Source of the DNA: Ulva prolifera
Taxonomy: Eukaryota; Chlorophyta; Ulvophyceae; Ulvales; Ulvaceae
Length of the DNA stretch: 64,000 nt
NCBI GenBank assembly: GCA_023078555.1
Contig: CM041200.1
Location: 620,001-684,000, forward strand
Reading direction: 5' to 3'
The translations under genes were made by a program, and so were the position numbers. The notes below the pieces were generated by a model, which had not been told where the DNA came from, searched no databases, and worked only from the letters and a program-made list of their open reading frames with translations. This document shows, piece after piece, positions 18,461-29,229 of the stretch; position 1 is the first letter of the stretch, and the number at the start of each line of letters is the position of its first letter.

Positions 18461-21400
18461 CTATAACTCGTCCTTCTCATCAAAAGGCTCGGGCGACCCG
18501 GCGGGATCCGACGTCTCATCTGCCTCCGCCGGCTCAGCATCAGCAGAGTCGGAATCAGCCTTCTTCTTAAGCTCATATGGGATGACTGCGTGCTCCTTGA
18601 TGAACTTCGTCAGCGCCTTGAGCGTCCGCTCCCCCTCAAAGTCGATGACTGCACAGGAGTACAGACACTCATGCACAGCTGGGTGCGGGTGGGGGTGGGC
18701 GTGTGGGTGTGCTTGTGGGTGTTGGGTGGGAGGCTTGTGTGTGTTACAAAGGAAAAAGCCGGAGGGGCCGGTAGCACCGCCAGGACCAAAAGGGAGAGCA
18801 CGAACAACGCAATGCGCACGCAGCAGGAGAGCAACAGCCAACGCCAAGGCAGAACAAGCACCCACACACCCCCACGCTCCCACACACTACCACACGAACC
18901 ACACACTGAAACCCGACCCACGCACCCGCGCACCCGCACGCGGCCCAGACCCAAACCCAAACACACACCCGAGCACCCACAAACCCACACGCCAACACGC
19001 CACACGACCCCGCCGCCCGCGCGGGAGGCTTGTGTGTGTTGTTGAGTGGGTGTGGTCGTGTGTGTGGCTGTGTGGCTGTGGCCGGCGCGGGTGTGCTGAC
19101 GTTGCGTGGGTGTGTTGGTGTGTGCTGCGTGTGGCTTGCGTGGTGTGCGGTTCCCCTGGTTGCTGCTCGCGCTGCTACCTGCCTTGCTTGCTTTGTCCTT
19201 GTAACACAGGAGTGCAGACACTCATGCACAGCTCACGTGGCACTGATAAATCTGGCAAGGCACGAACATTGCGCCCTGCTCTGCCATGTGCTATATTCGT
19301 GACACCACACACCATCCAAGGGACGCATGGCAGGGTAAATCGAACATTGTGCCGTAGGCCGACCAAGTTGTCGCGCATGCCTGAGAAGCCCGAATCCGCT
19401 GTGACAGATTGCAGGGGCCGCGGCAAAGGTTCGCAAATTGCGGGGGACACACTCTCGGCCTCCTCCTTGGCAGGCAGGAAGATGAGGGTCGGGAAGCCCT
19501 CAATCTCAATGTCGGGATGCTCATTGGTTGTGCCGTCCATCTTGGCAATGACAACCGAGTCGATGTCCTTGAAACGTGCGGCGAGCTTCTTGTACGCCGG
19601 CTCGAGCGACTGACAGTGGCCGCACCACGGAGCATACACCTCCAACAGCACATCCTTCTTCGAGTCAAATACGATGTCCTCCACGGTGTGCCCGACCACA
19701 ATCTTCACGTGGCCGTCCATGTCATCCTCTGGGATGTCGTCCGACTTCATGTCGGCCTTCACCGTGCCGTCGAGGATGCCACGCCCGAACGCCTCGATGT
19801 CCTCCACCGTCAGCGTCCCGTTAAATCTGCAGCGAATGTGACTGAGAGATTGCATTGGACTGCATGCATGAGGAGCAGTCCTTCTCAGGCACGATCGCAA
19901 GCGCCCGCCAGTGCAGCATTGAGCGCAGCATGCTCATGCAAAACCAGCAGCCAGCAGCACTCGCGGGGTGATACCCAAGGCCCAAGCAAATACACCACCT
20001 GCGGCCTACAGCTTTGCATACAGGGTGATCACCGCGACTGCGGTGAAGCGACGGCGTACGGGAATTTGCGCTGGCCAGGCTCCATCTCGAAGCCCAACAG
20101 CACCGGCAGGTCGCGTCCCTCGAGCTCAAAGAACTGCATCACCGGCTCCGCCTCGCTGGACTCCGCATCCACTGTCACAAACACAAACGAACGGTCCGCG
20201 CGCATCCTCTGCGCGGCGGTGTGGAACGCCTTGAAGGGCGCTTCTGAGAGGGACAGGCCCTTAGCGGGAGCAACAAAGATGAGGTGGTTGTCGATGCCGG
20301 AGCCGAAGATGATCTCGGTCGTGTCCCCACCAAAAGGCACGACGGTCGGGATGACCTCATACCGCACAAACTCCTCGATGTCGCCGTTGGTCATGTTGCC
20401 TGTGAATGCCACCGTGGTTCGCATGTCGTCTGGCTGCACGCACAAGCAAAAGAGTCAGGTGCGCACGATGTGCTACTCAGTCAGACGAATTCTGGTCTGT
20501 TGTGAACAGTTGTGTCAAGTCTCGACCGAGCAATGATGCAGCAGCTGGAAATCTATTGTCAGTTGAATTGGAGCTGTGACAGCATAGACATATGAGCCCC
20601 GGGCAGGCTTCGGTGCGGTGAGTGGCAGGTGTACCTTGAAGTTGGAGATCACAGAAAATGCATTCAGGGTGGCACCAGCGGCTTCAGCAACGTCCGCGAT
20701 GCTGGTCTGATAGAAGATGTCATTGATGTCCATGCGGGCAGTCTTAACAAACTCAGACAGGGCTGTGTCATTCTCGGGGGTGTCGGCTGCAAAGTACCCG
20801 ACAACAATCGCATCTGCAGCGGCCTCAGCAGCCTTCAGCTCATCCACCGTTGTGATGACATTTGTGGCAGGTCCTGTCATCTTGGTGACCCACCTCACAA
20901 TGGCGTCCCTACAATAACTCGACATAGTGTGGATATGGATACCTGATACCAACATGATGCAACGTGTAAATCAAAGCGGGGGGGGGCCCTGCAGCTGAGT
21001 CCTGCAGGAGGAATGGCGAACACACTCTGTGCGACCCCCTGTGTAGTCAACTTCGCCCTCGGACGTCAGCCACTTCAGTGTAGGGAAACCGTCAATGCCG
21101 AAGCGTTCTGCTAGCTCAGACTCCTCTGTTGCATCAACCTTGGCCAGCACGACGCTGGGGTGGGTCTCAGCAAGCCTGAGAGCAGCCTTGGCATACTCTG
21201 GGGCCAGCGTCTGCATCATTTAATAAGAATTAGCAGCCGCAGCCCAGGTCACGTCGGTAGTGACACGGAATGCTGCATGTGAATGGCAATCAACCCGCTT
21301 CTGCTTGAAAAAGGAGGCACACCTGGCAGTGTCCACACCAAGGCGCGTAGAATTCAACCTGCACCAAGGCGGTCGCTATCATTGTCGACCTCACTCGGTG

Positions 21401-21803
21401 TTCACATGCAGGCAGCCGGCCATCGATGGCACACCGGTCTATATGCGAAAGCATGTTTCGACACCCGAAGTGCGAGCAATTGCTGTCGCAAAGGATAGGA
21501 TGTGCTGTAAAGACATCACAAGTGGTGGATTCGAGGAAGCGGCCATGCGAAGGGCACAGAAGCGGCACGTACAACCAGTCTCTGCACCGGTCACCTTAGG
21601 CAGGCCATACGCACCAACGTTTGCTGATTTTCTTTGGTGACGGTATCAAAATTGTCTTTTGTCAGCACCACAACTTTTTCCTCGTTAATTTCTTCGGCTT
21701 CTCCATCAACGACAGGCGTATCGTCTTGGCCGGAAGACACGGGAAGGTAAAGCCCCAATAGAGCAAGCAGCAGCAGGATCAATTTCATACTTGGAACTGC
21801 CAC
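18461..21803 (-). CDS. Protein disulfide isomerase, ER, seven exons
   Basis: Oxidises and isomerises disulfides of secretory proteins in the ER lumen. Exons on the minus strand, all phase-consistent: 21803-21615, 21358-21323, 21210-21026, 20908-20635, 20433-20060, 19826-19453 and 18648-18461, giving 539 residues (usual PDI length about 500). It begins with a signal peptide (Leu-rich core, cleavage near S-S-G-Q), has thioredoxin-type active sites W-C-G-H-C in exon 2 and exon 6, two non-catalytic middle domains, an acidic Glu/Asp/Ala-rich tail and the retention signal K-D-E-L before TAG. The a-b-b'-a' layout matches classical PDI. Exon 2 is a 36-nt micro-exon that encodes just the first active site. 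The last intron (19452-18649) carries two nested SINE-like insertions. Exon boundaries are inferred from splice sites and frame. Confidence 0.95.
18653..18680. repeat. Target duplication of SINE-like element A1, left copy
   Basis: 28 bp beginning ACAGGAGT, repeated at 19,206-19,233 with one mismatch (A to G). On the minus strand it overlaps the pyrimidine-rich end of the last PDI intron. Confidence 0.85.
18728..18745. repeat. Target duplication of nested element A2, left copy
   Basis: Exact 18-bp repeat GGGAGGCTTGTGTGTGTT, also at 19,023-19,040, flanking A2. Confidence 0.85.
18746..19022 (-). mobile_element. SINE-like element A2, inserted into A1 in the opposite orientation
   Basis: 277 bp. 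Read on the minus strand it is GT-rich and ends GGTGCTACCGG...CTTTTTCCTTTGT, matching the 3' end of A1 and B. It is flanked by an exact 18-bp duplication. On the plus strand it appears as the CA-rich block that breaks the GT-rich A1 in two. Confidence 0.75.
19023..19040. repeat. Target duplication of nested element A2, right copy
   Basis: GGGAGGCTTGTGTGTGTT, identical to 18,728-18,745. Confidence 0.85.
19206..19233. repeat. Target duplication of SINE-like element A1, right copy
   Basis: Matches 18,653-18,680 at 27 of 28 positions. Confidence 0.85.
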
Positions 21804-22413
21804 TCAATTGCCAAGACTCTGATTTCCTGACGTAGGAGGGCCGGAGCGGAACGGCGAATAATCGCGGAGCGTTGCTTGTTCGGGCACCACTTGCGAGCAC
21901 AGCTAACGCAGTGACGCACACTCTGAGCTCATTAACAGCGGCAACTTGTGTCGTACGAGCTGCTTGCCGTGCACCATCGCGTGCGCTTAGCTGAAGCACG
22001 CACCGGTGCGAAGTTCAGACGGGGGTAGCCGAGCGGGGTCTGAACCCGGCTAGCCTGAGAGCTGCCTTCGACACCTTTCAGCCTTCACAATCTAGTCGCG
22101 GTGCACGAGCAGGTGCGAGCTGGGCAACATTTCCACAGCCACTCTTTCCGATTGTGATCGGGCTCGCAGGTAAGTATCTTGCATCTTGCGACCTCCAGCT
22201 GCATCCAGTGAAAGTCCATGGCCCATATTGCAAGCGCCGGTACGAGACCCCACACTGGCATGGATCAGATACGATATGCGAGATGTTTTCACATTCGCGA
22301 TGCTCATTCGCTAAGCTGAGTTTGCGCTCCGCAGATCATCAGTTCTGGAGCAGCCACTGCGCACAGTATTTGCAACCTATACAGCCCTGATACAGTTTGC
22401 CCTCAGTTTGCTC
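21804..22413. other. Upstream region of the PDI gene, no gene seen
   Basis: Likely holds the PDI promoter on the minus strand. No TATA box or other element could be assigned with confidence. Confidence 0.35.
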
Positions 22414-23199
22414 TCACGAAATGGCGGCCATAGCAAAGCAGTCCACAGCAAAGCGTCCTTGTAAGTAGCAGTAGGTGATAGCAATGTCACGATCTTCACC
22501 GAATAGGTTGCCTTTGGTATGCGATTGCCGCACAAGGCACTTGTTGGGCCCATAGTGTAAAGCGGCTGTCTGCCCTCTGACAACTCGCCTAGCAAGATAT
22601 CTAGGGCATCGTCTGTTACAGTGGCACACATTCCCCCTCGTGGCATGCCCCTACCATGTTGAGGAATCAGCAAGCCAGAACCTGGTATGCAGCGGCACCC
22701 ATGACGTGGGCAGGAGCCGTCGCGTAAACCTCTGAAGGTAAATACCAGCAAAGTAGAATTGACGAGTTCAAGCATGGTAGTAGTGCACTTGAATGGACGG
22801 CTTCCGTTGCTCTCCTCAATTGTTTCACAGGCGCGCTGTCTGCAACCTGTCATCGGGGTCATGCATCTGAAACAGGCCACTGCAGCAACTCAAACAGGCG
22901 TACAGCTGCCATGCTGACATGAGGGAGGCAGATATTGGCACATTGCGGCGCATTAGAGCTTTTCACTGCAGAGGGTCAGCGAGCGAAGATAGGCATGCAT
23001 CAGCCACATCCACATTGTTATGCCATTACTATTCATCTATGGCACTGCCCATTACCAGTTTTGCTTCATTCTTCATTCCAGTGGCTGCAGGGGAGCAAAG
23101 AGCCAGGCAGTGCGGCCTGATATATCCTGCATGACTGGACATAACGCATTCCCAGACCACAGAGCTGGTATGTGGGACCTACGAGAAAACTGCCCCATC

Positions 23200-23241
<42 letters not shown>

Positions 23242-23840
23242 AGGCACGAGCACTCATGGCAAAACAAAATTTGTTCCGAATTGGGGGTTCTTCTTACACT
23301 TCGTCCACAGAAGACGAGTCGTTTCTCGCTGGTGCCTTAACTTGTAGGAAAACCTTTCAACGAGAGGTGTGATCATGCAGAAGGTACAAACAGGAAATAT
23401 CAGGTGGTATTTGGGATGCATACACTTTGTTGCCCACGTTGCATACGGATCGCGAATGCTGCAGTCCTGGTGGCCAGTCACGGCATGAACGCCTCGCAAA
23501 CAGAGGAGCACGCACAGACCAGTCTCAACGGCATCCAATAAGAGCAACTTACGGATCAACCAGCCCATGTTCCTGTCGAAGCGCGCAGAATGTACATTTC
23601 GGTTCGTGACTACATACTACATTTTTCACGTTCAGGCTTTCTGAGTTGGTGCCGTTGCGTTCATCAATATTTTCACAACTCTGATAGTGTTTCACTTCAA
23701 CATGAGGCACGCCTTGGCGGAAATTCTGCAGACACGTGTCGGTGATGGTGCACAACAGCTCGCCAGGTATGCATTGCCAGCCCGATGTGCATGCTCCGTT
23801 TGCATGACATCTGCCGCGCTCCTTGAACTGTGTCGACAAG
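22414..23840 (-). other. Possible exons of a Cys-rich secreted protein
   Basis: Two minus-strand frames look protein-like but could not be joined. One at about 23,840-23,600 is Cys-rich (C-H-A-N-G-A-C-T-S-G-W-Q-C-I-P-G, then C-T-I-T-D-T-C). One at about 22,640-22,414 reads C-H-C-N-R-R-C-P-R-Y and ends in a stop at 22,414. No start, signal peptide or agreed splice phases were found, and a 40-base C run lies between them. This may be one gene, two gene remnants or chance. Confidence 0.2.
23202..23241. repeat. Poly-C homopolymer, 40 bases
   Basis: Uninterrupted run of 40 C. Such a run is unusual and is prone to length error in sequencing. Confidence 0.95.
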
Positions 23841-24034
23841 CTGAAAGATGATCACCCTTTTCAAATTGACGGGACGCGACAACGCTCCATTTATACGCAT
23901 AACCAGCGGAGATCAGCGTGTGATAGCAGAAATTGTGTGGGCCGCGCCGGATACAGTCGATAGTTCATCGTTGAGAGGTAACCCGCGACGGCACGTCGAT
24001 AATTATCAGACGTCTGCCGGGCCCAACGTCCAGC

Positions 24035-25074
24035 ATGCTATCTAGAATAGCATTGATATCTGCTTTCTGCGCCCTTGTTGCGGGCTGCGCGAATGCGGCA
24101 ATCGTCACGAGGCAAGGGCCAGTAATTTCATGCTCTTTGCTTATGAACAGCATCACTGCAAGTCGGACAAAAGGCGAGTTCATTGCTGAGTCGGAGTCTG
24201 TGCGAGCGCTTTCTATGCTGATGGTACGATGCCTCCGCTGTTTGTACCGGTTCGTGATGCCCACGATCATCACGGTGGCCCCCCCTGCAGAAGTCAGACA
24301 TACACTTATTCTCACATAGCTGCCTGCTGGACTAGTGATCTGCTGTGTGGTTTACGCCAGATTGCCATCGCTTCGTAAGGCATGCGCTGTTCTGTTCATT
24401 GCGTGATGCTTTGCTGACACGAGAATTGATCGGGGGGGCACTGACCATGTTGCTGTTGCAGGATGCCACGGCGCGAGGAAGGGATGAGGTGACACATTAT
24501 CCAGTGGTTGCAGTTCTTGGGGGGGAAAGCTTGTTCCCCGGTTCTGCTTCCTCCGATCACGTCACCCTTTCCCCAGCGCTTCAGTTTGGCAGCGAGATAT
24601 GCTTCTTTGCGATGCCCAGCGCCCAAACGAATGACGTGGAATCCGTGTGCCGTGCCGTTTGCACATCTCTGCAGGTATGTCGTCTTCCTTCGCGCTGGGC
24701 ACAAGTCCGTCTTGCGAAGGGACGCTGTACGCCTGTCGCGCTGTTACAGTGCTTACGCCCACTGTTTGTACGATCTTATCTACAACACAGAGTCACATGC
24801 CATGTCATTGCAGGCCAGAGAGGCAAGCATTTCGTACCACGAAACAGAGATGGGAACATTGCCCTTCCTGTTCGTTGGTGAAGAAGCTCAAGAGTATGCC
24901 TCTTGCCGAGAGATCATCTACCCAGATTACAGAACAGCTCTGGGGTGGATGTGCAAAGGCAAGGTGGATGTTCCCGCTGCCGAGGTGCCGGATGCCAGTG
25001 CTGCTGTTCCTGGTGGCTCGACATTGCTGCCTGCTGCAGTCCTTGCAGTCCTTGCAGGCGCTATGTTGCGTTAG
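24035..25074 (+). CDS. Putative GPI-anchored surface protein, three exons
   Basis: Three phase-0 exons, 24035-24223, 24462-24674 and 24814-25074, give 220 residues. The N-terminus is a clear signal peptide (M-L-S-R-I-A-L-I-S-A-F-C-A-L-V-A-G-C). The C-terminus is a small-residue linker followed by a hydrophobic Leu/Ala/Val tail ending A-M-L-R, the layout of a GPI-anchor signal. The mature part has several Cys residues (C-F-F-A; V-C-R-A-V-C; A-S-C-R-E-I-I) and a conserved-looking segment L-P-F-L-F-V-G-E-E-A. I do not recognise a family. Introns are GT-AG with TGCAG acceptors, as in the neighbours. Function is unknown; an extracellular or cell-surface role is inferred from the two targeting signals only. 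Confidence 0.6.
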
Positions 25075-27660
25075 CATTGGGTAGTACAGATAATATTGAA
25101 TTGAAATAATTGGTGTTTCTCGTTGGTTGCGTGACCTGCTTACATGCACATGAATGAATTTGGGGGCGCTACATGATGATGGCCTCTGCTTTCTGAGCGT
25201 TAAACGCAGGATGTACACTTCAGATGAGCTCAACTGATAATTTTTAGGTAGATCGTCCGTAAGGACCATCATTAGCATGGCCAATGGTCGCGGTGGCAGT
25301 GAAGTCCATGCTTGCAGTGGTGGATGCACGCTGCCCCGCTTCCCGCCTCGCTATGCACCAGCTTCAGCATCGTGAAGTCGTACAGTGTCGGTTTGATTTT
25401 AGCCAGCAGGGGCTCCAACGCTTGAAATCTTGATAGGGACTCGATGGCGGCGTATCTATGCTGCAGTCATAGTGGCCTGCGTCGACTGGCCTGAAGGAGC
25501 CAGCCAGGTTCTCTCAAGCGTACGTGGTGATTTCCTGTGCACTGCTCATCAATGATGTTCGGAATAACGTAATAATAACTGCAGTCTTCTCGAAGCCACT
25601 GCTGCAGTCTACCCAAAGCGTCTTTCCAGCGCCGGGGACCGAGGCAGGGTGCTTCCTGTGATACGAAGTCAGCTTTGATGTCAAGCTGAACATACTTTGT
25701 ATTATCAAGCATCAGTGGGTGTCAAGTGGCACGGGTTTCGTAGAAATCATGTCCTTCCACGTGGTGCAATGTGCCACATGCAAAAACGCATGGCTTGTAG
25801 GCTGCTATCTCGATTGGCATGCTTATCGCTGCTGCTAATCTCAGTGGTTTGGCCTCAACACCAATGTGCACTGGGTTGGATTTGGTTTGAAAGCCACCCC
25901 TCCTTGCAAACTCGTATTATCGATTCGGTGGCGTTCTAACTTGGGCCAACCATGCATGACAATTCCCGATAAGCTCAAGAGCAGACCTGGCAGTCCGGAC
26001 ATGTGAACGGGAATTCCAAACTCATTTATCCTTTGGCATGTTATTGTAGCTTGGAATTGCCCATACCCGGCCTGTCGAAAACGTGGAATGGTCGAGGTTG
26101 TGTGAACATGCAACACTGCCGCAAATCTGTGGCTATACATGCACCGGCTGGACCCCTTGTGGCAATCGAGTGATATGGGCGCAACCATATCACGTCGTTC
26201 TCAAGAATGAAGCATTGTAGTAAGCCAATCATCTAGATCAACCTCGCCATTATCTGGTTCTCGCGACAGCAGTGCCCATGGGCATCTATCATGAATTCCG
26301 TCGAAACTAGGTCAAAGCAAGTCAAAGCACTCAACTGTGCAGCGAGAGCCGATGACACGGCTTACGCCAGGTTACCGTAAGGGATGACACTTGACCCCCG
26401 CTAGCCACCACTTCGCCTAGCTTGCTTGACCATGACACGTGTCACGTAACACTGTGCATGACAGCAAGGTGCCAACCCACCCTCATTCATGTGTTGTGGG
26501 ACCGCGCAGGCGCTTGGCATGCAGAGTCACGGCCCGTGACTCACAGGCCTGCGCCGGCTGCAAAGCCGACAAACTCTAGTGTTGACGATGGGTAGGGCTC
26601 TGTGACCGTGGGAAGGTTGGAGATACGGTGCACATGGGCCCTAATAGGCATGACAGCTTGTCGTGATGACTACGCTTCCGAACATTCTGCTTAGCAATTG
26701 CTGAGTAGATTGTGTCATCCAGGTACAGCCACGGTCAACCGTGGCTGCTCCTAGACCACGCACATCTTAAGGAATTCCCAACGGCAGCGCTTCTCCATGC
26801 AGTCCTCCTGCGTACATGGTGTGAGAGATGAGACCAACGTAGCTTCAGCAGACCACATTGTCATAAATGAAGTGTTGGAGATCCAGTCTCATGCACACCA
26901 CATGATGTCATGCATGTGCAACCCACCGACTCGCACTGTGGCTTAGCCCGTGCTATGCTATGCTATAAAGCTTGTGTGTGTGAGAGCGTAGCCAGTCATC
27001 GTATTGCTGGTCTACGTAGGTATGGTCATTATGTCTGATGCTTGGTTACCGTAGTAAATGTAAAGACTCGCTACGGCACGTGCCGGGACAGGACGCCGAA
27101 ATCATTGTTTTCGATTTTTCGGCCGCCGCTACAGCGGCAAAAGGGACAGACAGTCAGATCATTTCTTCGGGGTTCGTCGGTCGCCTGCTTGACCGGACCG
27201 GACAGCGCAGATCTTGTTTTTGCGCTCGTCACACCGATGTGACATTGCTTATTGATTGTAATAAATTGCTGTAGATAGCACGCCAATCAATGATGAAGAG
27301 TTGCGATTGTCAGGGCTCTTGATGGATGTGTAGTGTTGTAGCTTGCAATAGGTGGGACTGACAACATGCACTAAAGCTCGGGACACGACACAGTGCCATT
27401 GGTCTCTGTTTGTACTGCCATCGTACTTGCGCTGCTACGGACATGGCATAATGCATTGTTTTGCAGCTCGTCGCGTTAGAGATGAGAAGCCCGGGACGCC
27501 AAGAATTGTTTATTTCTCATTCGCCGCTCCACGTAGACACACGCCGGGACATCGCATCATTGTCGTCGCTGGAAATTTTTTCGGGGCGGACATTCGCAAG
27601 TCTTGACATTGACTACGGTATGTTGGTGATGATCGTGGGGTTATCACGGTTTATGGAATT
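25075..27660. other. Gene-poor intergenic region
   Basis: About 2.6 kb with only short frames on either strand and no motif I can assign. Part of it (26,990-27,030) carries one copy of the TCATCGTAT-GCTGGTCTACG repeat that recurs at 27,764. Confidence 0.4.
26993..27021 (+). repeat. Direct repeat TCATCGTAT..GGTCTACG, first copy
   Basis: GTCATCGTATTGCTGGTCTACGTAGGT here recurs with two changes at 27,764-27,790. Confidence 0.6.
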
Positions 27661-27667
27661 GTTGCGG

Positions 27668-27860
27668 TAGACTGACATATGCCGAGTGTTAACAAACAAA
27701 GAATTCTACCCGTCAATACTGAGCAATGTACATATTCCAACAGGTTTGTCTTTATTCTTGTAAGTCATCGTATCGCTGGTCTACGCAGGTAGACTACCGT
27801 ATGCCAAGGGTGCCACCTGTCAATACTGAGCAGTGTGCATATTCCAACATGAGGTCCATC
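27668..27860 (+). repeat. Diverged tandem duplication, unit about 120 bp
   Basis: A block TAGACT..ATATGCC...GTCAATACTGAGCA.TGT.CATATTCCAACA occurs at about 27,668-27,742 and again at 27,789-27,852, with an indel and several substitutions. The TCATCGTAT repeat lies between them. It may be part of an unrecognised repeat family. Confidence 0.6.
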
Positions 27861-27900
27861 CTGGGACACAATGCATGACGTGCAAGTACGCACATCAGCG

Positions 27901-27985
27901 TGTCACAACGCATGGGCCTGTGGGCAGATGTGTGGTTACAGGTGCTCTCATGCATGGTTCGGTCTGCGGATCATGTGCATGGGAT
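27901..27985 (+). repeat. Old copia LTR fragment
   Basis: TGTCACAACGCATGGGCCTG... matches the first ~85 bp of the copia LTR (TGTCACAATGCATGAGCCTG...) with roughly a fifth of sites changed. Similarity is lost after about 27,985. It is probably a decayed solo LTR. Confidence 0.7.
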
Positions 27986-29229
27986 CATCATCATGCGCAA
28001 GTCGGCATATCTGCGTCAAGGAGACCTTCGGCAGTACAAGATGCGAAGTGGCTACGCGGATTGGAGAAGGGAGGATGCGGTGTCAGCAAGCAGATGTCAC
28101 AGTCGGCACTGCCCGCGTGGCGGATGACGCAGCTACGCGCAAGAACATTCTCGTGATGTGGTGCGAGCCTCTCCTGGCGGCGACAAGACAGCGTGGACTG
28201 CACCACGTGGCAGCGCAACATGGGCCGAGGTCTATTGAAGCGTGGCGAGCGGGGTCTCGGTAACCGCCGCGCGGAGATGCGTCTGATTCAACCAGGGAAG
28301 CGCCACGTGGCAACGCAAGACCTGAGATGACTCCACATGACTCCGTGGGCGCTGCATATAGGCCGCTCGCGACACATATACGATCGCTGACAGCGTCGCA
28401 CGTGTTGATGCAGGTATGCACCGAGTCCATGCAAGTGTGCAAGTACTCCGCAAACATCTCTACTTCAATTTTGCCACGCCACGTCACGCCTGTCCGGAAG
28501 ACTATGAAGAAATCATGGGATAGCCGCCGGCGGGATTGTCTCGGAGTAGTGAGGGAGATCCTTCGAGGATGTTGAGACCTATTGGTCTGGTCTTGGGTAA
28601 CAGACCTCGATGGCAGTAAGAAGAAGCAGTGATGGGTCAAGATTGCCGCAGCACGAGGGCTGTATAGGCACAAACAGAGCAGGGGTACACTCACACGCAG
28701 GGATGCGACGTGCCAGTGCAGAAATGGATGGCGCCCCAACCAGACTAGTGTAAAGCGAGCCTGGTCCCAGCAAGCGCTCGGTATAAATACCGGGGTGTGT
28801 GCGCCCAGGTCAATCCCCCCTGTCAAAGCTGGCCTCGCCGAATCGTGCCGCATAACTGCCACACTGATCCCAGATCCAGCATTAGCGCGGGAGATCTTAA
28901 ATTGTGGCTCACAGAGCTTGAGATGAGTGTAAGCAAGGCTGCGCACGTAATTCGTGGGCAGCTCTGGGTGGCTGTACAGATATTATCGTGCATGCCAACC
29001 CTGGAGCCCGCCGGGCGGACCCTGTGTAACGGCGGTAATGCACACAGTAAGACGTAATATGTGCAGTAACGATTCAGCTAGCCGCATAAAGCCATAATAA
29101 GCCTATGACGGGACACATTGTGCCGGGAGAAGGCTGTACACAGTGCTGATGCCATGTGCACGTAAGGCGGGTGGACGCGTGCAGTCACACGTGGCGAGTG
29201 CAGGCACGTAAGCCCACTGAGCGTACGTG
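27986..29229. other. Intergenic region, no gene seen
   Basis: Only short frames. A TATAAATA stretch near 28,782 and CATATAGG near 28,356 could be promoter remnants of repeats, but no linked gene was found. Confidence 0.35.

Larger units (their letters stand above)
18681..19205 (+). mobile_element. SINE-like GT-rich element A1 (contains nested A2)
   Basis: About 230 bp of GT-rich sequence (18,681-18,745 and 19,041-19,205) bordered by 28-bp direct repeats and interrupted by A2. Its right end reads CTGCCTTGCTTGC-TTTGTCCTTGTAAC, which is shared with element B (40,553-40,706) and, inverted, with A2. Long and variable target duplications plus a fixed 3' end are the hallmark of target-primed retrotransposition, so a LINE-mobilised short element is likely. 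There is no open frame, and no tRNA or 7SL-like promoter boxes were recognised. It lies in the last intron of the PDI gene. Confidence 0.75.

Noticed and set aside
18660-19230. Telomere-like or simple GT microsatellite in the PDI intron.
   Set aside because: The sequence is not a regular repeat and has nested exact target duplications and a shared 3' end, so insertion elements explain it better.
18324-19613. A long plus-strand frame of 429 codons across the PDI gene.
   Set aside because: It runs antisense through PDI exons and low-complexity GT/CA-rich elements; composition is repetitive and there is no domain.
22018-22070. A possible tRNA-like sequence (GGGGGTAGCCGAGCGGGGTC...).
   Set aside because: No anticodon arm, T-loop GTTCGA or matching acceptor stem could be formed.
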